A model generated the notes under the pieces. The model did not search any database and had not been told where the DNA came from. It saw only the letters and a program-made list of their open reading frames with translations. This document shows, one piece after another, positions 18,381-29,478 of a DNA stretch of 64,000 bases; positions within the stretch are counted from its first letter, which is position 1; every line of letters starts with the position of its first letter. The stretch is from Leisingera caerulea DSM 24564 (GTDB lineage: Bacteria > Pseudomonadota > Alphaproteobacteria > Rhodobacterales > Rhodobacteraceae). Location: the NCBI RefSeq assembly GCF_000473325.1, contig NZ_AXBI01000020.1, positions 124,001 through 188,000 of the forward strand, given 5' to 3'. Both the position numbers and the translations under genes were made by a program.

Positions 18381-19460
18381 TCAGTCCTTCTTCTCGCTGT
18401 CTGCCTTGCCGTCAGCTTTGCCTTCGGACATGCCGAACACGCCGCCGCGCAGCAGGTTGGCGAAGAAGAAATGCGTGTTCCCGCTCATTTCCTCCGCCGG
18501 GCGCTCCAGGTCCGCAAAGATCTCGGAATCCTTCTTCATGATGTCGTAGAAGTTCGCCGCGTCGCCTTTCTTCAGCGGCCGCAGGACCGCGCCGGTCTCC
18601 TGAACGCCGCCATAGGGGTTGACGGCAATGGCGCCGTTTTCCGCATCCCCATGCCAATCGTCGATGTGGCGCAGAGCGGCGCCGATTTTCTGGGAGTGAA
18701 TGGAGGCCTGAGGCACGCGACCCCGCACTGTCGCGCAGGGGATGGAGGCATAGACCCGGCCCTTGTTTCCGAGGGCGCCAGCCACCTCGCTGCGCAGGTA
18801 TTCCTGCGACGGCCAGACTTCAGCACCGCCGGGCAGAACCGACTGCCACTCCACCTCAATGTCCACCGCGCGCTCGCAAAAGCCTTTGGCCACCGCGTCA
18901 ATCAGGGCATCGAGGTGTTCAGCCCCCTCGATGACCGCAGCTGCCATCTCGTCGCGGCTCTGCGGATCCCGGAGGCTCAGCATCAGCGGATCTGCCACGA
19001 TCTTCAGGTCGGCCAGCTTGACAATGATTTTCGCATCATCGGACTGCAGGCGGTTGCGCCACGCAAAGCGGCCGTTGAGGATGTTCCAGACATAGCGCTC
19101 AGCGAGGAATGCAAAGCCGCCTTTGCCTGCATATTCACGGGCCGCCTGGCAGAATGCGGCCGCCACGTCACTGTTGTCAGAGGCATGCGGCTGCATCACC
19201 GAGGGCATCACACGCAGGCCGAACGTGATCGACAGCCGGCCAAATCCCGAGGGGATTGAGGCGCTGTCGACAGTCTGGGGGTTGCTCTTGCCCTCGTTCT
19301 TCTTGGCATTTGCCTCGGAGATCTGTCCCCGCACACCCTTCTCCACCACCTCGATCGGGGTGCGCGCGCCGTCGTCTTTCAGCGCCCAAAGCAGCGCTTC
19401 TGTGATCTGGACCGAGCGGGAAAATGCCAGCATGCGGGTGACGAGTTTTGGGTTGGACAT
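18381..19460 (-). CDS. csy3: Csy3/Cas7f backbone subunit
   Basis: The 359-residue protein shows the Csy3 signatures: LAFSRSVQITEALLWAL near the start, SITFGLRVMPSVMQPHASDN, and YVWNILNGRFAWRNR around residues 120-135. Six copies form the filament along the spacer RNA in the known complex. The ATG overlaps the csy2 TGA by one base (TGATG). Confidence 0.95.
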   Translation of the reverse strand: MSNPKLVTRMLAFSRSVQITEALLWALKDDGARTPIEVVEKGVRGQISEANAKKNEGKSNPQTVDSASIPSGFGRLSITFGLRVMPSVMQPHASDNSDVAAAFCQAAREYAGKGGFAFLAERYVWNILNGRFAWRNRLQSDDAKIIVKLADLKIVADPLMLSLRDPQSRDEMAAAVIEGAEHLDALIDAVAKGFCERAVDIEVEWQSVLPGGAEVWPSQEYLRSEVAGALGNKGRVYASIPCATVRGRVPQASIHSQKIGAALRHIDDWHGDAENGAIAVNPYGGVQETGAVLRPLKKGDAANFYDIMKKDSEIFADLERPAEEMSGNTHFFFANLLRGGVFGMSEGKADGKADSEKKD

Positions 19461-20287
19461 CAGTTAGATCCTTGCGTTTCAGGGTTGTAGGACGGATGGG
19501 CCGTGATGTGATTTCCGGCAGCCGACCAGCGCCAGAACAGGTTGGAGAATTCAGCCTCATAGTGATCGCGAATGGCCGGGTTTCTGACTGACACAAGCTC
19601 GCCGACCCCGACACCGGGCTCAGCGAAGACGTGCGGCGTGTGAGCGTCGCGGGCGTTCTTGGGGATCGGATTGGCTCCCGGCCGGGTGATCATGCGGTAT
19701 CCGATGGCAAGCGGAACGCGATACCCTGGCGCAGGATCCTCATCCGTGGCGCGCTTCAAAAGGCAGGCTTTGACCTTCCCAAAGCTTCCCGGCTCCCCAA
19801 ACGCCGTGACACCCTGCATATCGGGCCGCAGCCCCGGGATCACTGCGCGCCCCCGCGGGCATTTGCGCAGCCCCGCGCCATCAGGCGCCATTAACGACAC
19901 GCTGACAGGCTTCGATCTGCAGGCCGGAAAGATGCTGCCGCCTGCCAGGCGGCGCCCTTCGGCGGCAACCCGGATGTCATCGGTATTCCGGATCTCCGGA
20001 AGATCCAGGACCAGGCTGAACACGACGTGGCCATGAAGATCCTCTGCGGTCTCTACCGGCGCAAACCTTCTTCCTTTTTTCGCATATTCCGGGCGGGTTC
20101 GTCCGAGCGAAGGGCTGACCTCATGCAGCACCGGCAAGACCCGGGCCTGCCAGCGGTCAAAACCCAGATCATTGAAGATGACACCCGCAAGACCCAGGAA
20201 TGCCGTCGGACTGGGCAGGCCGGCCGCATAATCATTCTGGATCAGGTTCACCCGCGATGCCGACATATTGGAGATAAGGATCCGCAT
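19460..20287 (-). CDS. csy2: Csy2/Cas5f subunit
   Basis: The 275-residue protein, shorter than typical Csy2, begins MRILISNMSASRVNLIQNDY followed by SPTAFLGLAGVIFND, as expected for Cas5f, which caps the 5' handle of the crRNA with Csy1. The start overlaps the csy1 TGA (ATGA). A perfect copy of the element-wide TGCGAA motif (AATATGCGAAAAA, about 20077-20089) falls inside the coding sequence at EYAKKGRR. Confidence 0.9.
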   Translation of the reverse strand: MRILISNMSASRVNLIQNDYAAGLPSPTAFLGLAGVIFNDLGFDRWQARVLPVLHEVSPSLGRTRPEYAKKGRRFAPVETAEDLHGHVVFSLVLDLPEIRNTDDIRVAAEGRRLAGGSIFPACRSKPVSVSLMAPDGAGLRKCPRGRAVIPGLRPDMQGVTAFGEPGSFGKVKACLLKRATDEDPAPGYRVPLAIGYRMITRPGANPIPKNARDAHTPHVFAEPGVGVGELVSVRNPAIRDHYEAEFSNLFWRWSAAGNHITAHPSYNPETQGSN

Positions 20288-21411
20288 CAGGTCACCTTTT
20301 GCTTGAGAATTTTGCGGAACGTTTGATCCCCCAGGGCGGCACGCAGCCTTTCCCGGGCAACCTTTTCCCTCCGGTATCCGTTCAGGAGCAGGAGGCCGAT
20401 ATCGGTCTGTGGCATCTCGAAGTCCGGCTCCATTTCCCGGGCCGCATCCAGAGTCTCATCCAGCCAGGTAATCGCCTCATCAATGATCCAGGAGATCAGC
20501 CGCCGCATGCCGTGTTCCATCTCGGCGTTGAAGTAGCCCTTTCCGTTGGCATGCTCGGCCCTGGCGGTGTGGAGCTTGACCAGATGGTCCAGGCGGTCGC
20601 TGAGTTCATAGGAGGATGGAGCGGGCACCGGGCCGCCCTTGATCATACGCAGCAGCGCGGCTTCGTCCCGCATCATCGCGGGCGGCACGCTGCCATAGAA
20701 GCGCACCCGCGGCCCGCCGATGGCAACGGAGATGTTCTGCATCTTGGAGGACACATCCTGCCGCATCAGCCGGATCGGCTCCTTGACGCCCTTCTTGGGG
20801 ATGACCTCAGCCTTGAAGCCATTGTAGGACTGCATCGGAGAGATTGGCGTCAGCTGCAGCTCACCCCCGTCCGGATCCGGAGCATAGACGATCGGAAAGT
20901 TCTGAGCCGGCAGGGTTGCAACCCCGGTCCGCTCTTCCTTCAATTTTTCGCAAATCGCCTCCAGGCTTTCCTTTGAGAACGCGGCCACGAAGGATGCCTC
21001 AATCTCAGGAGACAGGCCATCGGGCTGCATCACATGCTCCAGAAGGCTCCTGGCCTCCTCGGTCCCCTCAATAGCAACTGGCTGATAGAGGATCTTTGCG
21101 AACTTGCCGAAACGCGCATTCATGCTCGGGAAAAACTTCGGCGCCTGGTTGCTTCCGGCAATCGGGAACCGGAGGATATGGTCCTCCGCCTTCGGGTTCA
21201 GGAGCTTCAGGATATGCGTTCCGGAATTCTTGCAAACCTCCGCAAAGGCTGACGGGTTGTCGGCGATGCCGGCCGCCTCGCGCAGCTTCGCGTAAATCTC
21301 CGGGATCTGGTCCCGCTGAAACGGGTCGCTCGGAACGGAAAAAGACAGGGTGATTTTGCCCGCGCCTTTCTTTTCCGGGGACAGTGCGTCCGCATTCTCT
21401 ACATCAGGCAT
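20287..21411 (-). CDS. csy1: Csy1/Cas8f large subunit
   Basis: The 374-residue protein is shorter than the commonly cited size of about 430. Position immediately before csy2 and segments such as NFPIVYAPDPDGG, RFYGSVPPAMMRDEA and LLLLNGYRREKVARERL fit Csy1, the PAM-recognising subunit. The frame is open to 21438, but GGAGG lies six bases before the ATG at 21411, so I start there. The motif ATGCGAAAATTATT lies just upstream of that site and is the probable operon control point. Confidence 0.87.
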   Translation of the reverse strand: MPDVENADALSPEKKGAGKITLSFSVPSDPFQRDQIPEIYAKLREAAGIADNPSAFAEVCKNSGTHILKLLNPKAEDHILRFPIAGSNQAPKFFPSMNARFGKFAKILYQPVAIEGTEEARSLLEHVMQPDGLSPEIEASFVAAFSKESLEAICEKLKEERTGVATLPAQNFPIVYAPDPDGGELQLTPISPMQSYNGFKAEVIPKKGVKEPIRLMRQDVSSKMQNISVAIGGPRVRFYGSVPPAMMRDEAALLRMIKGGPVPAPSSYELSDRLDHLVKLHTARAEHANGKGYFNAEMEHGMRRLISWIIDEAITWLDETLDAAREMEPDFEMPQTDIGLLLLNGYRREKVARERLRAALGDQTFRKILKQKVT

Positions 21412-21455
21412 CAACTGCCTCCACAATAATTTTCGCATTTCGACGGGAATTGCGC

Positions 21456-21680
21456 TCAGCCCCGCCCCGCTGTCACACGCGTGAAGATGCTCCGCATCAC
21501 GCCCAGCTCGACAGCCTTCAGGTAGCTCTCAGGATCCGATGCCTTCCACCCCCGCGGCGAGAACCTGCCGCGCTGGTAGCGCTTCCTGGCGACCCGCGCG
21601 GCAGCCGCCAGCGCATCGACCAGGGTCAATTGGCTGGTGTAGGCCTGTCCGCGCAGGGCGAGCTCAACTTTGCGGGGCAC
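21456..21680 (-). CDS. Small basic hypothetical protein upstream of csy1
   Basis: The 74-residue, strongly basic protein (PRKVELALRG, RVARKRYQRGRFSPRG) starts with GTG six bases after the stop of the membrane protein gene and ends 44 bases before csy1. The charge suggests nucleic-acid binding. No family is recognised. It sits on the same strand as the CRISPR operon and might be read with it, although csy1 has its own motif copy. Confidence 0.55.
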   Translation of the reverse strand: MPRKVELALRGQAYTSQLTLVDALAAAARVARKRYQRGRFSPRGWKASDPESYLKAVELGVMRSIFTRVTAGRG

Positions 21681-21686
21681 CGGGGG

Positions 21687-22550
21687 TCACCCCACGAGCA
21701 CGCTGATGACGACAAGCAGCAAGAGCATTCCGATCAGAGGCCACTTCATGCACTTGTCGGGCAGTTCCGTTTCAGACAGGCGGCACAGCCGGACCATAGT
21801 GCATTGGGAACCCTTGCCCTCTTCCGGGCCGTCAACCGCGGCCGCATCTTCTTCCGGCGGCGTGATGTCGACGATCTCCGGCAGGGTTTCTTTGCGGACA
21901 AATGGTTGCGGAGCCGCCTGCTCTGCGGGCGCGTCCTGCTCCTGCGGCTCGGCGTCAATGGCCGGTGCCTCCTGAGGATCCGCAGCCATTTCGGCCTCCG
22001 CCGCGGCTTCGCCAGGTGCCATCGCCAGGTCGCGCCCGGCTTCATCGTCACTTTCGTCAGCCAGTACGTCCGCACCGGACTCCTGCTGCTGCGCCTCGAA
22101 GATCGACTTCAGATCGCTGACAAGCTTTTTCACATCTTCGCCTGTCATATCGGCACGGACGACTTTGACCCGGCGCCCTTTCAGGTGTTCCCCGGCGGTC
22201 CGGAAAGCACGCAGCTCATCACCGGAAAAAATGGCTTCGATCCGCTTGCACTGGTCAGCGGTGCCGGCAGCGAGAATGCGGGTCGAAATTGGAGCCCCGT
22301 CCAAGAGGGCCACCTGAGACAGCTTGACCATCTCCGAAACCATTTCATGCTGATGCGCAACGGCGGCTCGCGGTGCGTAGTCCCGCACATGCAGCACCAT
22401 CTCTTCGCCGACCATCGAGGCGCAAACGCCTGTAATGCTATTGCCGGCGCCGATCCGCGCGGCGGCCAGGAACACTGTGCCGTGAGGACGGCCAGCCAGA
22501 AGTCCGGCAAGCGCGTCACACTGCACACCACAAAACTGGTGTGTTGTCAT
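21687..22550 (-). CDS. Hypothetical protein with acidic linker and C-terminal membrane anchor
   Basis: The 287-residue protein has three parts. There is a globular N-terminal half (about 1-150, including FLAAARIGAGNSITGVCASMVGEEMVLHVRDY), a long Ala/Glu/Asp/Pro-rich linker (about 155-255), and a C-terminal tail anchor (KWPLIGMLLLLVVISVLVG). This is a cytoplasmic domain tethered by its tail to the inner membrane. The frame is open to a GTG at 22580, but that codon overlaps the TGCGAAAAA motif, so I prefer the ATG at 22550. No known family; it may be linked to the CRISPR operon by position. Confidence 0.6.
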   Translation of the reverse strand: MTTHQFCGVQCDALAGLLAGRPHGTVFLAAARIGAGNSITGVCASMVGEEMVLHVRDYAPRAAVAHQHEMVSEMVKLSQVALLDGAPISTRILAAGTADQCKRIEAIFSGDELRAFRTAGEHLKGRRVKVVRADMTGEDVKKLVSDLKSIFEAQQQESGADVLADESDDEAGRDLAMAPGEAAAEAEMAADPQEAPAIDAEPQEQDAPAEQAAPQPFVRKETLPEIVDITPPEEDAAAVDGPEEGKGSQCTMVRLCRLSETELPDKCMKWPLIGMLLLLVVISVLVG

Positions 22551-22724
22551 ATCTGTCGTCCAATCTAAATCAACGCTCACTTTTTCGCATATTCACGGAG
22601 GGAAAGCAATCATTCAAAAAATCGATTTTTGCTGCATCCTGAAACAGTCATTTTCCGCCAGCAGGAATACTTCTTTTGTGTTTTCGCATATCCATTTTAG
22701 CTTGTTGAGAGAAACGGAGGCATC

Positions 22725-23366
22725 ATGACCGACATCATCACCCGGCAGCTCAGCAGCCTGCAGAAAATCAGCACCTTGATCGCGGCGGCCCGCGGCAGCG
22801 GCAACGCCATGCTGCGTGCGGACAAGGAATTCGGCCCCTACGCCAAGGCCGACGGTAAACTCAGCGAAGCAGACACGGCAGAGCTGGCTCAGGAGGTCGC
22901 GGACCTCTTGGAAAGCCTGCCCGGTTGTGCGTTGCCGCTGGTGGTTTCGGCTGATGCCGCACTGACGGAAGTGCGGCTGGCGGGTGTGCGGATCGACAAT
23001 ATCGGCATCGAGGAATCTCTTGCGGATTTTGCGATCCTCGAAACCGCCCTGCAGAACATCTCAGCTGGAGATGCGCAGCAATATCTCTTTGGCCCCGAAG
23101 GGCGGCTTCTGCCTCAAGCGGCGGATCAAATGATCATCGCACGCTCCCCGGCGGAAGCCGCTTTGAAATACGCCATGACCAAGATTGGTTTCACTGAGAT
23201 CCAGTCTCTGGATCCTGCCTGCGCCGCCATCGATGCGGAGCGGACAGAAATGCGGACGCAGAGCGACTGGAAGAAGCTCGACACGCTTGCCCATCTGGAA
23301 GAGGGGTGCATTCACCTCAACGAGGTGCTCGCCAGCCGCGATGCTTCGCCCGAACCCTCGCTCTGA
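22725..23366 (+). CDS. Hypothetical protein, 213 residues
   Basis: A good ribosome site (ACGGAGG) precedes the ATG. The protein is acidic, mostly helical by pattern and without membrane segments: a helical N-terminus (QLSSLQKISTLIAAARGSG), a central sheet-like part (LPLVVSADAALTEVRLAGVRIDNIGIEE) and a helical C-terminus. No family is recognised. It is divergent from the tail-anchored protein gene, with two motif copies in the shared control region. Confidence 0.6.
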   Translation: MTDIITRQLSSLQKISTLIAAARGSGNAMLRADKEFGPYAKADGKLSEADTAELAQEVADLLESLPGCALPLVVSADAALTEVRLAGVRIDNIGIEESLADFAILETALQNISAGDAQQYLFGPEGRLLPQAADQMIIARSPAEAALKYAMTKIGFTEIQSLDPACAAIDAERTEMRTQSDWKKLDTLAHLEEGCIHLNEVLASRDASPEPSL

Positions 23367-23417
23367 AAAGGCGACCAGGAATTGGCGCGCGCCCCGGCGC
23401 GCGCTTTCCATTCCGCC

Positions 23418-24065
23418 TCAGGCGGCGACCATCTCATGGGCCGCGTCTTCTTCCGCTTCCGGCCAGAACGCATACTGCACCATATCGCCCGGCATCAGAG
23501 CTTCCGCGTCAGGGAAGCGCGCTTTCAGGCGGGGCAGCTCACCAGCGGTCACCTTCCAGGCCGGACCAAGCGCTTCAACCGTCCTGCCGATGCCATCCGC
23601 ATGGATTTCATCGCCGGCCTGAACGGTGCCAGCTGCGATGAGCGTCCGGAAACGATCGGCTTCCGCGACCTTCTCAGCAATGATGCGCGCCATCAGTTCG
23701 CGCTCTGCCGGGCTCAGGGCCTGCAATCGCGCTTTTGCGGCAGCAAGGGCCGCCTGCTGAGCCTGGATGCCTTTGCGGCTTGCGGCAAGCTTCAGCTGGG
23801 CGATCTCGAGCTCTTCGCAGCGCACACGGTGTTCTTGCAGACCCTCCCCGCGGCTTGCGGCCTCATCAAACCCTGCCGCCCGGTTCAGGCGCTGCAGGGC
23901 GCGCTCCGATACATCGGCGGGCAGGAGGTAAGCGGTTCCCTTATAGCTTGCGCCCAGCAGGCGCAGCTCAAGCCGGACCAGCTTCTGATGAGGCTCCGGC
24001 CGCACGAAGTATCGACCGGCAAAACGGCTGCCAGCTTTTCCGGTGATGAGATTGAGTTCCTGCAT
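23418..24065 (-). CDS. Hypothetical coiled-coil protein, 215 residues
   Basis: AGGAGG precedes the ATG. The centre (about 75-140) is a long Ala/Leu/Gln-rich coiled coil (EELEIAQLKLAASRKGIQAQ onwards). The C-terminal third looks like a small beta barrel (AAGTVQAGDEIHADGIGRTVEAL). A clear AATATGCGAAAAAG motif sits about 15 bases before the ribosome site. Function unknown. Confidence 0.6.
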   Translation of the reverse strand: MQELNLITGKAGSRFAGRYFVRPEPHQKLVRLELRLLGASYKGTAYLLPADVSERALQRLNRAAGFDEAASRGEGLQEHRVRCEELEIAQLKLAASRKGIQAQQAALAAAKARLQALSPAERELMARIIAEKVAEADRFRTLIAAGTVQAGDEIHADGIGRTVEALGPAWKVTAGELPRLKARFPDAEALMPGDMVQYAFWPEAEEDAAHEMVAA

Positions 24066-24162
24066 TCTCGCCTCCTGAATTACTTTTTCGCATATTACAG
24101 CGAGGGCGCGGAACTTCCAGATGTATTATTGCAACGCCGGAACCGGCCCCGCCCGGCACGCC

Positions 24163-25026
24163 TCAGAAAGCAAAGCCGATGCCTTCCGCGGACGCGGAGT
24201 CATACTCGGGTTCGTGCTCGGCCCGGAAGTTCTCAAGGACCGCATTGTAGCTCATCAGGATGCGCGCGCCCGGCCCGGCCTCCAGGTTCGAATAATGAGC
24301 GGAGACCTGGTTGCCGGCGAAGGGATCATCGTAGATCCCGGTTGCGGTGAGAAAGCCCGCCATGCTTTGCTGCGCCTCCTCGCCAAATGACGGAACCCCG
24401 GTATCCTGGCTGAATGCCTCGCGAAGCTGATCGTGCGCCACATCGCTCATCATGAGCTGGAAGATGGCCTCCCCGCGCCCTTCGCCCCCGATCTCCTCCG
24501 CTTTCGCGCGGGCCGACCAGAAGGCTTCATAGATGAGCTGGTCATTGGCATCGAGCCCGTAGACGTCAGCCGATGCAAGCGGCTCCACCGTGGCGACGGT
24601 CCAGCGCGGCGACTCGAGGACCTTCAACTGGTCAAGAAGGTCTGCGCGGCTCGTTTCGATGGCGGCCAGATATGCCTCGAGATTATCCGTTCCGTAGATC
24701 CCGGCCGAAGCCCGGTCGTAGCCATCCTCGTAAACCGGAGCCAGAGCGAGAGACAGCTGGGCATCCCTGGCCTCTTCGATCCTGGCGAGCCGTTCGTCAT
24801 AGGCTGACATTTCGACACCCTGATCCGCCAGACCATCACGGATACCAAGGGCATGTTCGGCAAAAACGACCTTGCCCGGCGTATCGAGGACGCCCTTCAG
24901 CACCCTGCTTGCCTCCAAAACATGTGAGATCGCAGTGTGCGCCGCAAAGGTGCATACGGCGCCAAAGGTCAAACACGCGATCGCTTTCCTGGCGCGCTTG
25001 GCGCTGGGGCTTCCCTGGTCGCTCAT
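24163..25026 (-). CDS. Signal-anchored periplasmic hypothetical protein
   Basis: The 287-residue protein has a positively charged N-terminus followed by a single hydrophobic segment (ARKAIACLTFGAVCTFAAHTA), so it is probably anchored in the inner membrane with an acidic, helical periplasmic domain. AAGGAG lies nine bases before the ATG at 25026; the much longer open frame upstream is antisense to ligA and discounted. No family is recognised. It is divergent from ligA. Confidence 0.6.
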   Translation of the reverse strand: MSDQGSPSAKRARKAIACLTFGAVCTFAAHTAISHVLEASRVLKGVLDTPGKVVFAEHALGIRDGLADQGVEMSAYDERLARIEEARDAQLSLALAPVYEDGYDRASAGIYGTDNLEAYLAAIETSRADLLDQLKVLESPRWTVATVEPLASADVYGLDANDQLIYEAFWSARAKAEEIGGEGRGEAIFQLMMSDVAHDQLREAFSQDTGVPSFGEEAQQSMAGFLTATGIYDDPFAGNQVSAHYSNLEAGPGARILMSYNAVLENFRAEHEPEYDSASAEGIGFAF

Positions 25027-25077
25027 GAAATCCACTCCTTGTTTTGAGGAATGATCCTCAGTTGTCTCGAAAATTGA

Positions 25078-27227
<2,150 letters not shown>

Positions 27228-27228
<1 letters not shown>

Positions 27229-27506
27229 TGCCGCAGCCCGCCCTTCCCGGCGTGCTTCCCTGGCACCCGGCTGAACTGCTGAGCTGGCCGGAAACCATTC
27301 TGGCCGGCGGGCAGCGCTGGACGCGACAGACCGCTTTTTGCGACGAGACCGTTCTCGGTGCAGAGGCGGTCCTGACCGTGCAGGACCCGCAGGGGCGCAC
27401 CCTCTACCGCGGCACAGATGAGGCGGCTGCTGATGCCGCTGTCAAAGCCGATATTCTTGCCAGGTTTGCAGCTGGCGACCTTCAAGCCCCGAACGGGAAA
27501 GGATGA
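27228..27506 (+). CDS. Small hypothetical protein coupled to ligA
   Basis: The 92-residue protein's ATG shares one base with the ligA stop (TGATG). It reads PALPGVLPWHPAELLSWPE near the start and contains a two-strand motif (AVLTVQDPQGRTLYRGTDE). No family is recognised. Coupling suggests joint expression with the ligase. Confidence 0.6.
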
Positions 27507-27510
27507 CCTC

Positions 27511-27678
27511 ATGGTTGCAAGCAACCCGGAAAACCAAGCAGTCACGCGGCCCGGCCCGGCCGGAATTCTGGCAGGCTGCGCCAGACGCCTGAAGACATGG
27601 CTGGTCGGGAACGGGCCTTTCCCGGTGGAGCATGTGACCGTCCGCATTCGGCCAGCCAGCGATGAGGGGGTCGATTGA
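27511..27678 (+). CDS. Very small hypothetical protein in the ligA operon
   Basis: The 55-codon frame is preceded by AAAGGA and ends in TGATG shared with the next start. The middle is basic and helical (CARRLKTWLVGNG). Its position between coupled genes is the main support. Confidence 0.45.
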   Translation: MVASNPENQAVTRPGPAGILAGCARRLKTWLVGNGPFPVEHVTVRIRPASDEGVD

Positions 27679-28271
27679 TGCGGAGATCCAAGCTGATCTC
27701 TTTGGTGGTTTCGGCGGCTGCAGTTGTCGCGTTCATGGCTGTCGCCTGTGCCGTCTACCTGGCAATCTACATCTCAAACACCATCATTCTGGCGGCGGAT
27801 GCATATTCTCACGCCTGGATGGGCACATCCCTGAAATCCAACGCGCTTTCTGTGCTTCTTCCCCTGTTCCTGGTCATTCTTGGCGCCTACGGCATCGTTC
27901 GCCTGTGCTCCAACACCTATGAGAACCTGAAGCAGGACAGTGAATCGCGTAATCGCAAGCGGCTTGAGGCCGAAATGGACCGCCGCGCCAAGCAGGAGGA
28001 TTTCCTGCAAGAAATGCGCGGCCAGCTCCGCGCGTGGCGCCGCCGGCACGGGATCGCCCCGCACATTGAAACCCGGCTTGTCTTTGTGCGCCTGATGGAC
28101 CCGGAGCTTGGCCGGCCGCGCCTGCGCCCGGTTGTTCAGGCAATGATCGACGGCAAGAGTATCGATCTCGATGCTGACCGCGGCGATCTCCGGGAGGCAT
28201 GTCAGCGCATCGAAATGGACCTGATCCCGAACACCTCGTTCTGCACCGACAGCATCAGCATGAAAGGCTGA
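27678..28271 (+). CDS. Membrane protein with two transmembrane helices
   Basis: The 197-residue protein has membrane helices at about 7-33 and 55-75, then a charged coiled-coil (ENLKQDSESRNRKRLEAEMD) and a cytoplasmic C-terminal domain. Coupled by TGATG to the previous small gene, it ends the ligA operon. No family is recognised. Confidence 0.6.
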   Translation: MRRSKLISLVVSAAAVVAFMAVACAVYLAIYISNTIILAADAYSHAWMGTSLKSNALSVLLPLFLVILGAYGIVRLCSNTYENLKQDSESRNRKRLEAEMDRRAKQEDFLQEMRGQLRAWRRRHGIAPHIETRLVFVRLMDPELGRPRLRPVVQAMIDGKSIDLDADRGDLREACQRIEMDLIPNTSFCTDSISMKG

Positions 28272-28335
28272 TCCTCAAGGATAAAATCGTGCCGGTAATT
28301 ACTCCTGCAAGGTCCTAATTCAACCTGGATGCCAC

Positions 28336-28369
28336 GCCCGGCTGCGTGGCGCGCCGCGAGCGGCCGGGC
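28336..28369. terminator. Hairpin between convergent genes
   Basis: GCCCGGC pairs with GCCGGGC around a GC-rich loop that can fold further. It lies between the ends of the ligA operon and the convergent Sel1-like gene. It has no long T run, so strength is uncertain. Confidence 0.5.
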
Positions 28370-28370
28370 T

Positions 28371-29123
28371 TCATTCCTGATAGAATTCGATGGGTGGAAG
28401 GTCGCACTGATCGATTAGGCTGTGTGCTTTGCAGATTATCCCTGCAACCGAAAAGCGAATGAACATCGCTGTTTCATCTCTCATCCCACGTAAATCGACA
28501 CATTCCTTCATAGTCATCGCCATTTTTGCCTGGCAATTCAGGGGGACCTCAGGGGCTGGGTCATCCGGCTCCCTCAGTGACGCCAACTCGTCCCCCTCCT
28601 TCGTTTGGAAACCTATGCTTTCCATGAACTCGTCGGCTTTTTCACTGACGTCCATCAGGTCCACAAATTCCTTCACGACGTAGAGATACGCGCTTCCGGC
28701 CGAGCCCATTCTAAGGAGCAGATCCATCGATATGGCATTGATCAGGATCAGCGGCACCGTGCCGTCACCAACCATGCCTAGGCAAGTCGAAAGCCCTGAT
28801 CCCTCCTCCGGTTTAAAACCCTGAAACTGTTCATAGATCGCATAATATCGAGCAGCTCCTTCATGTCCAAGCTCTGCAGCACGCCGCATGAGCTGCGGAG
28901 CTTCGGGAAGCATAAGCCGTTCGCCGTGCCCCTGCGAGTACAGCAAGGCTAGGTTGTAGATGGCTGAGGGGTGGTCCTCTTCCAGCAACTCTGAAAACAC
29001 GCCGATTGCTTTGTCGATGAGGCCTACCTGCAGGAAGCCAACTCCGGAGTTATACCTATCTGCTATGGCGCTCGAATTTCCGTACGAGACGCTGCCCCCA
29101 ATTGTCTTCTTTTTCCAGAACAC
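28371..29123 (-). CDS. Sel1/TPR-repeat-like protein
   Basis: The 250-residue protein contains Sel1-like helices: GVGFLQVGLIDKAIGVFSEL, HPSAIYNLALLYSQGHGE and APQLMRRAAELGHEGAARYYA. The C-terminal half is not recognised. Sel1 proteins usually scaffold protein-protein contacts. The start codon is GTG at 29123 (FWKKKT follows). GC is lower than in its neighbours. Confidence 0.65.
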   Translation of the reverse strand: MFWKKKTIGGSVSYGNSSAIADRYNSGVGFLQVGLIDKAIGVFSELLEEDHPSAIYNLALLYSQGHGERLMLPEAPQLMRRAAELGHEGAARYYAIYEQFQGFKPEEGSGLSTCLGMVGDGTVPLILINAISMDLLLRMGSAGSAYLYVVKEFVDLMDVSEKADEFMESIGFQTKEGDELASLREPDDPAPEVPLNCQAKMAMTMKECVDLRGMRDETAMFIRFSVAGIICKAHSLIDQCDLPPIEFYQE

Positions 29124-29478
29124 TTGTCATTCCCCGAAACACCTATTCTTCCGAAAAGACTTCGCCTGCATCCTTCAGCGCAAGTCAAGCCACGACCGCA
29201 GGTTGCGACACTCATTTCTTCGAGCACACCGGCATCCCGTCGCAAACCACTTTCCATCCTGAGGATCGTATTTCGGGTTATGGATATCATCTCGCGCGCT
29301 ACTGAGGCTGATTTCGCGAGCTAGTTTGCTCATGGGCCACCTGAGAGATTTCCCCGCCCCTAAATGCAACCACGTCTATGTGGACAACCTGCACGGCTTT
29401 CTTTTCGCATTTTCGCAGCCGCTCTATCCTTTGCTGAACTCCTGCCCGGCAGGGCACATTTCAGCAAAGGATTACTCG
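29124..29478. other. Gene-free stretch upstream of the candidate nuclease gene
   Basis: About 355 bp without a convincing gene. The forward frame of the next gene extends back to 29326, but the extension crosses a tandem copy of the dispersed motif (about 29402-29417, TTTTCGCATTTTCGCA) and has no ribosome site. It is probably the shared control region of the divergent genes. Confidence 0.4.

Noticed and set aside
13022..21438. Tn7-like (I-F3) CRISPR-associated transposon
   Set aside because: cas1 and cas2-3 are present and no tnsA/B/C or tniQ gene is seen, so this is an ordinary I-F defence locus.
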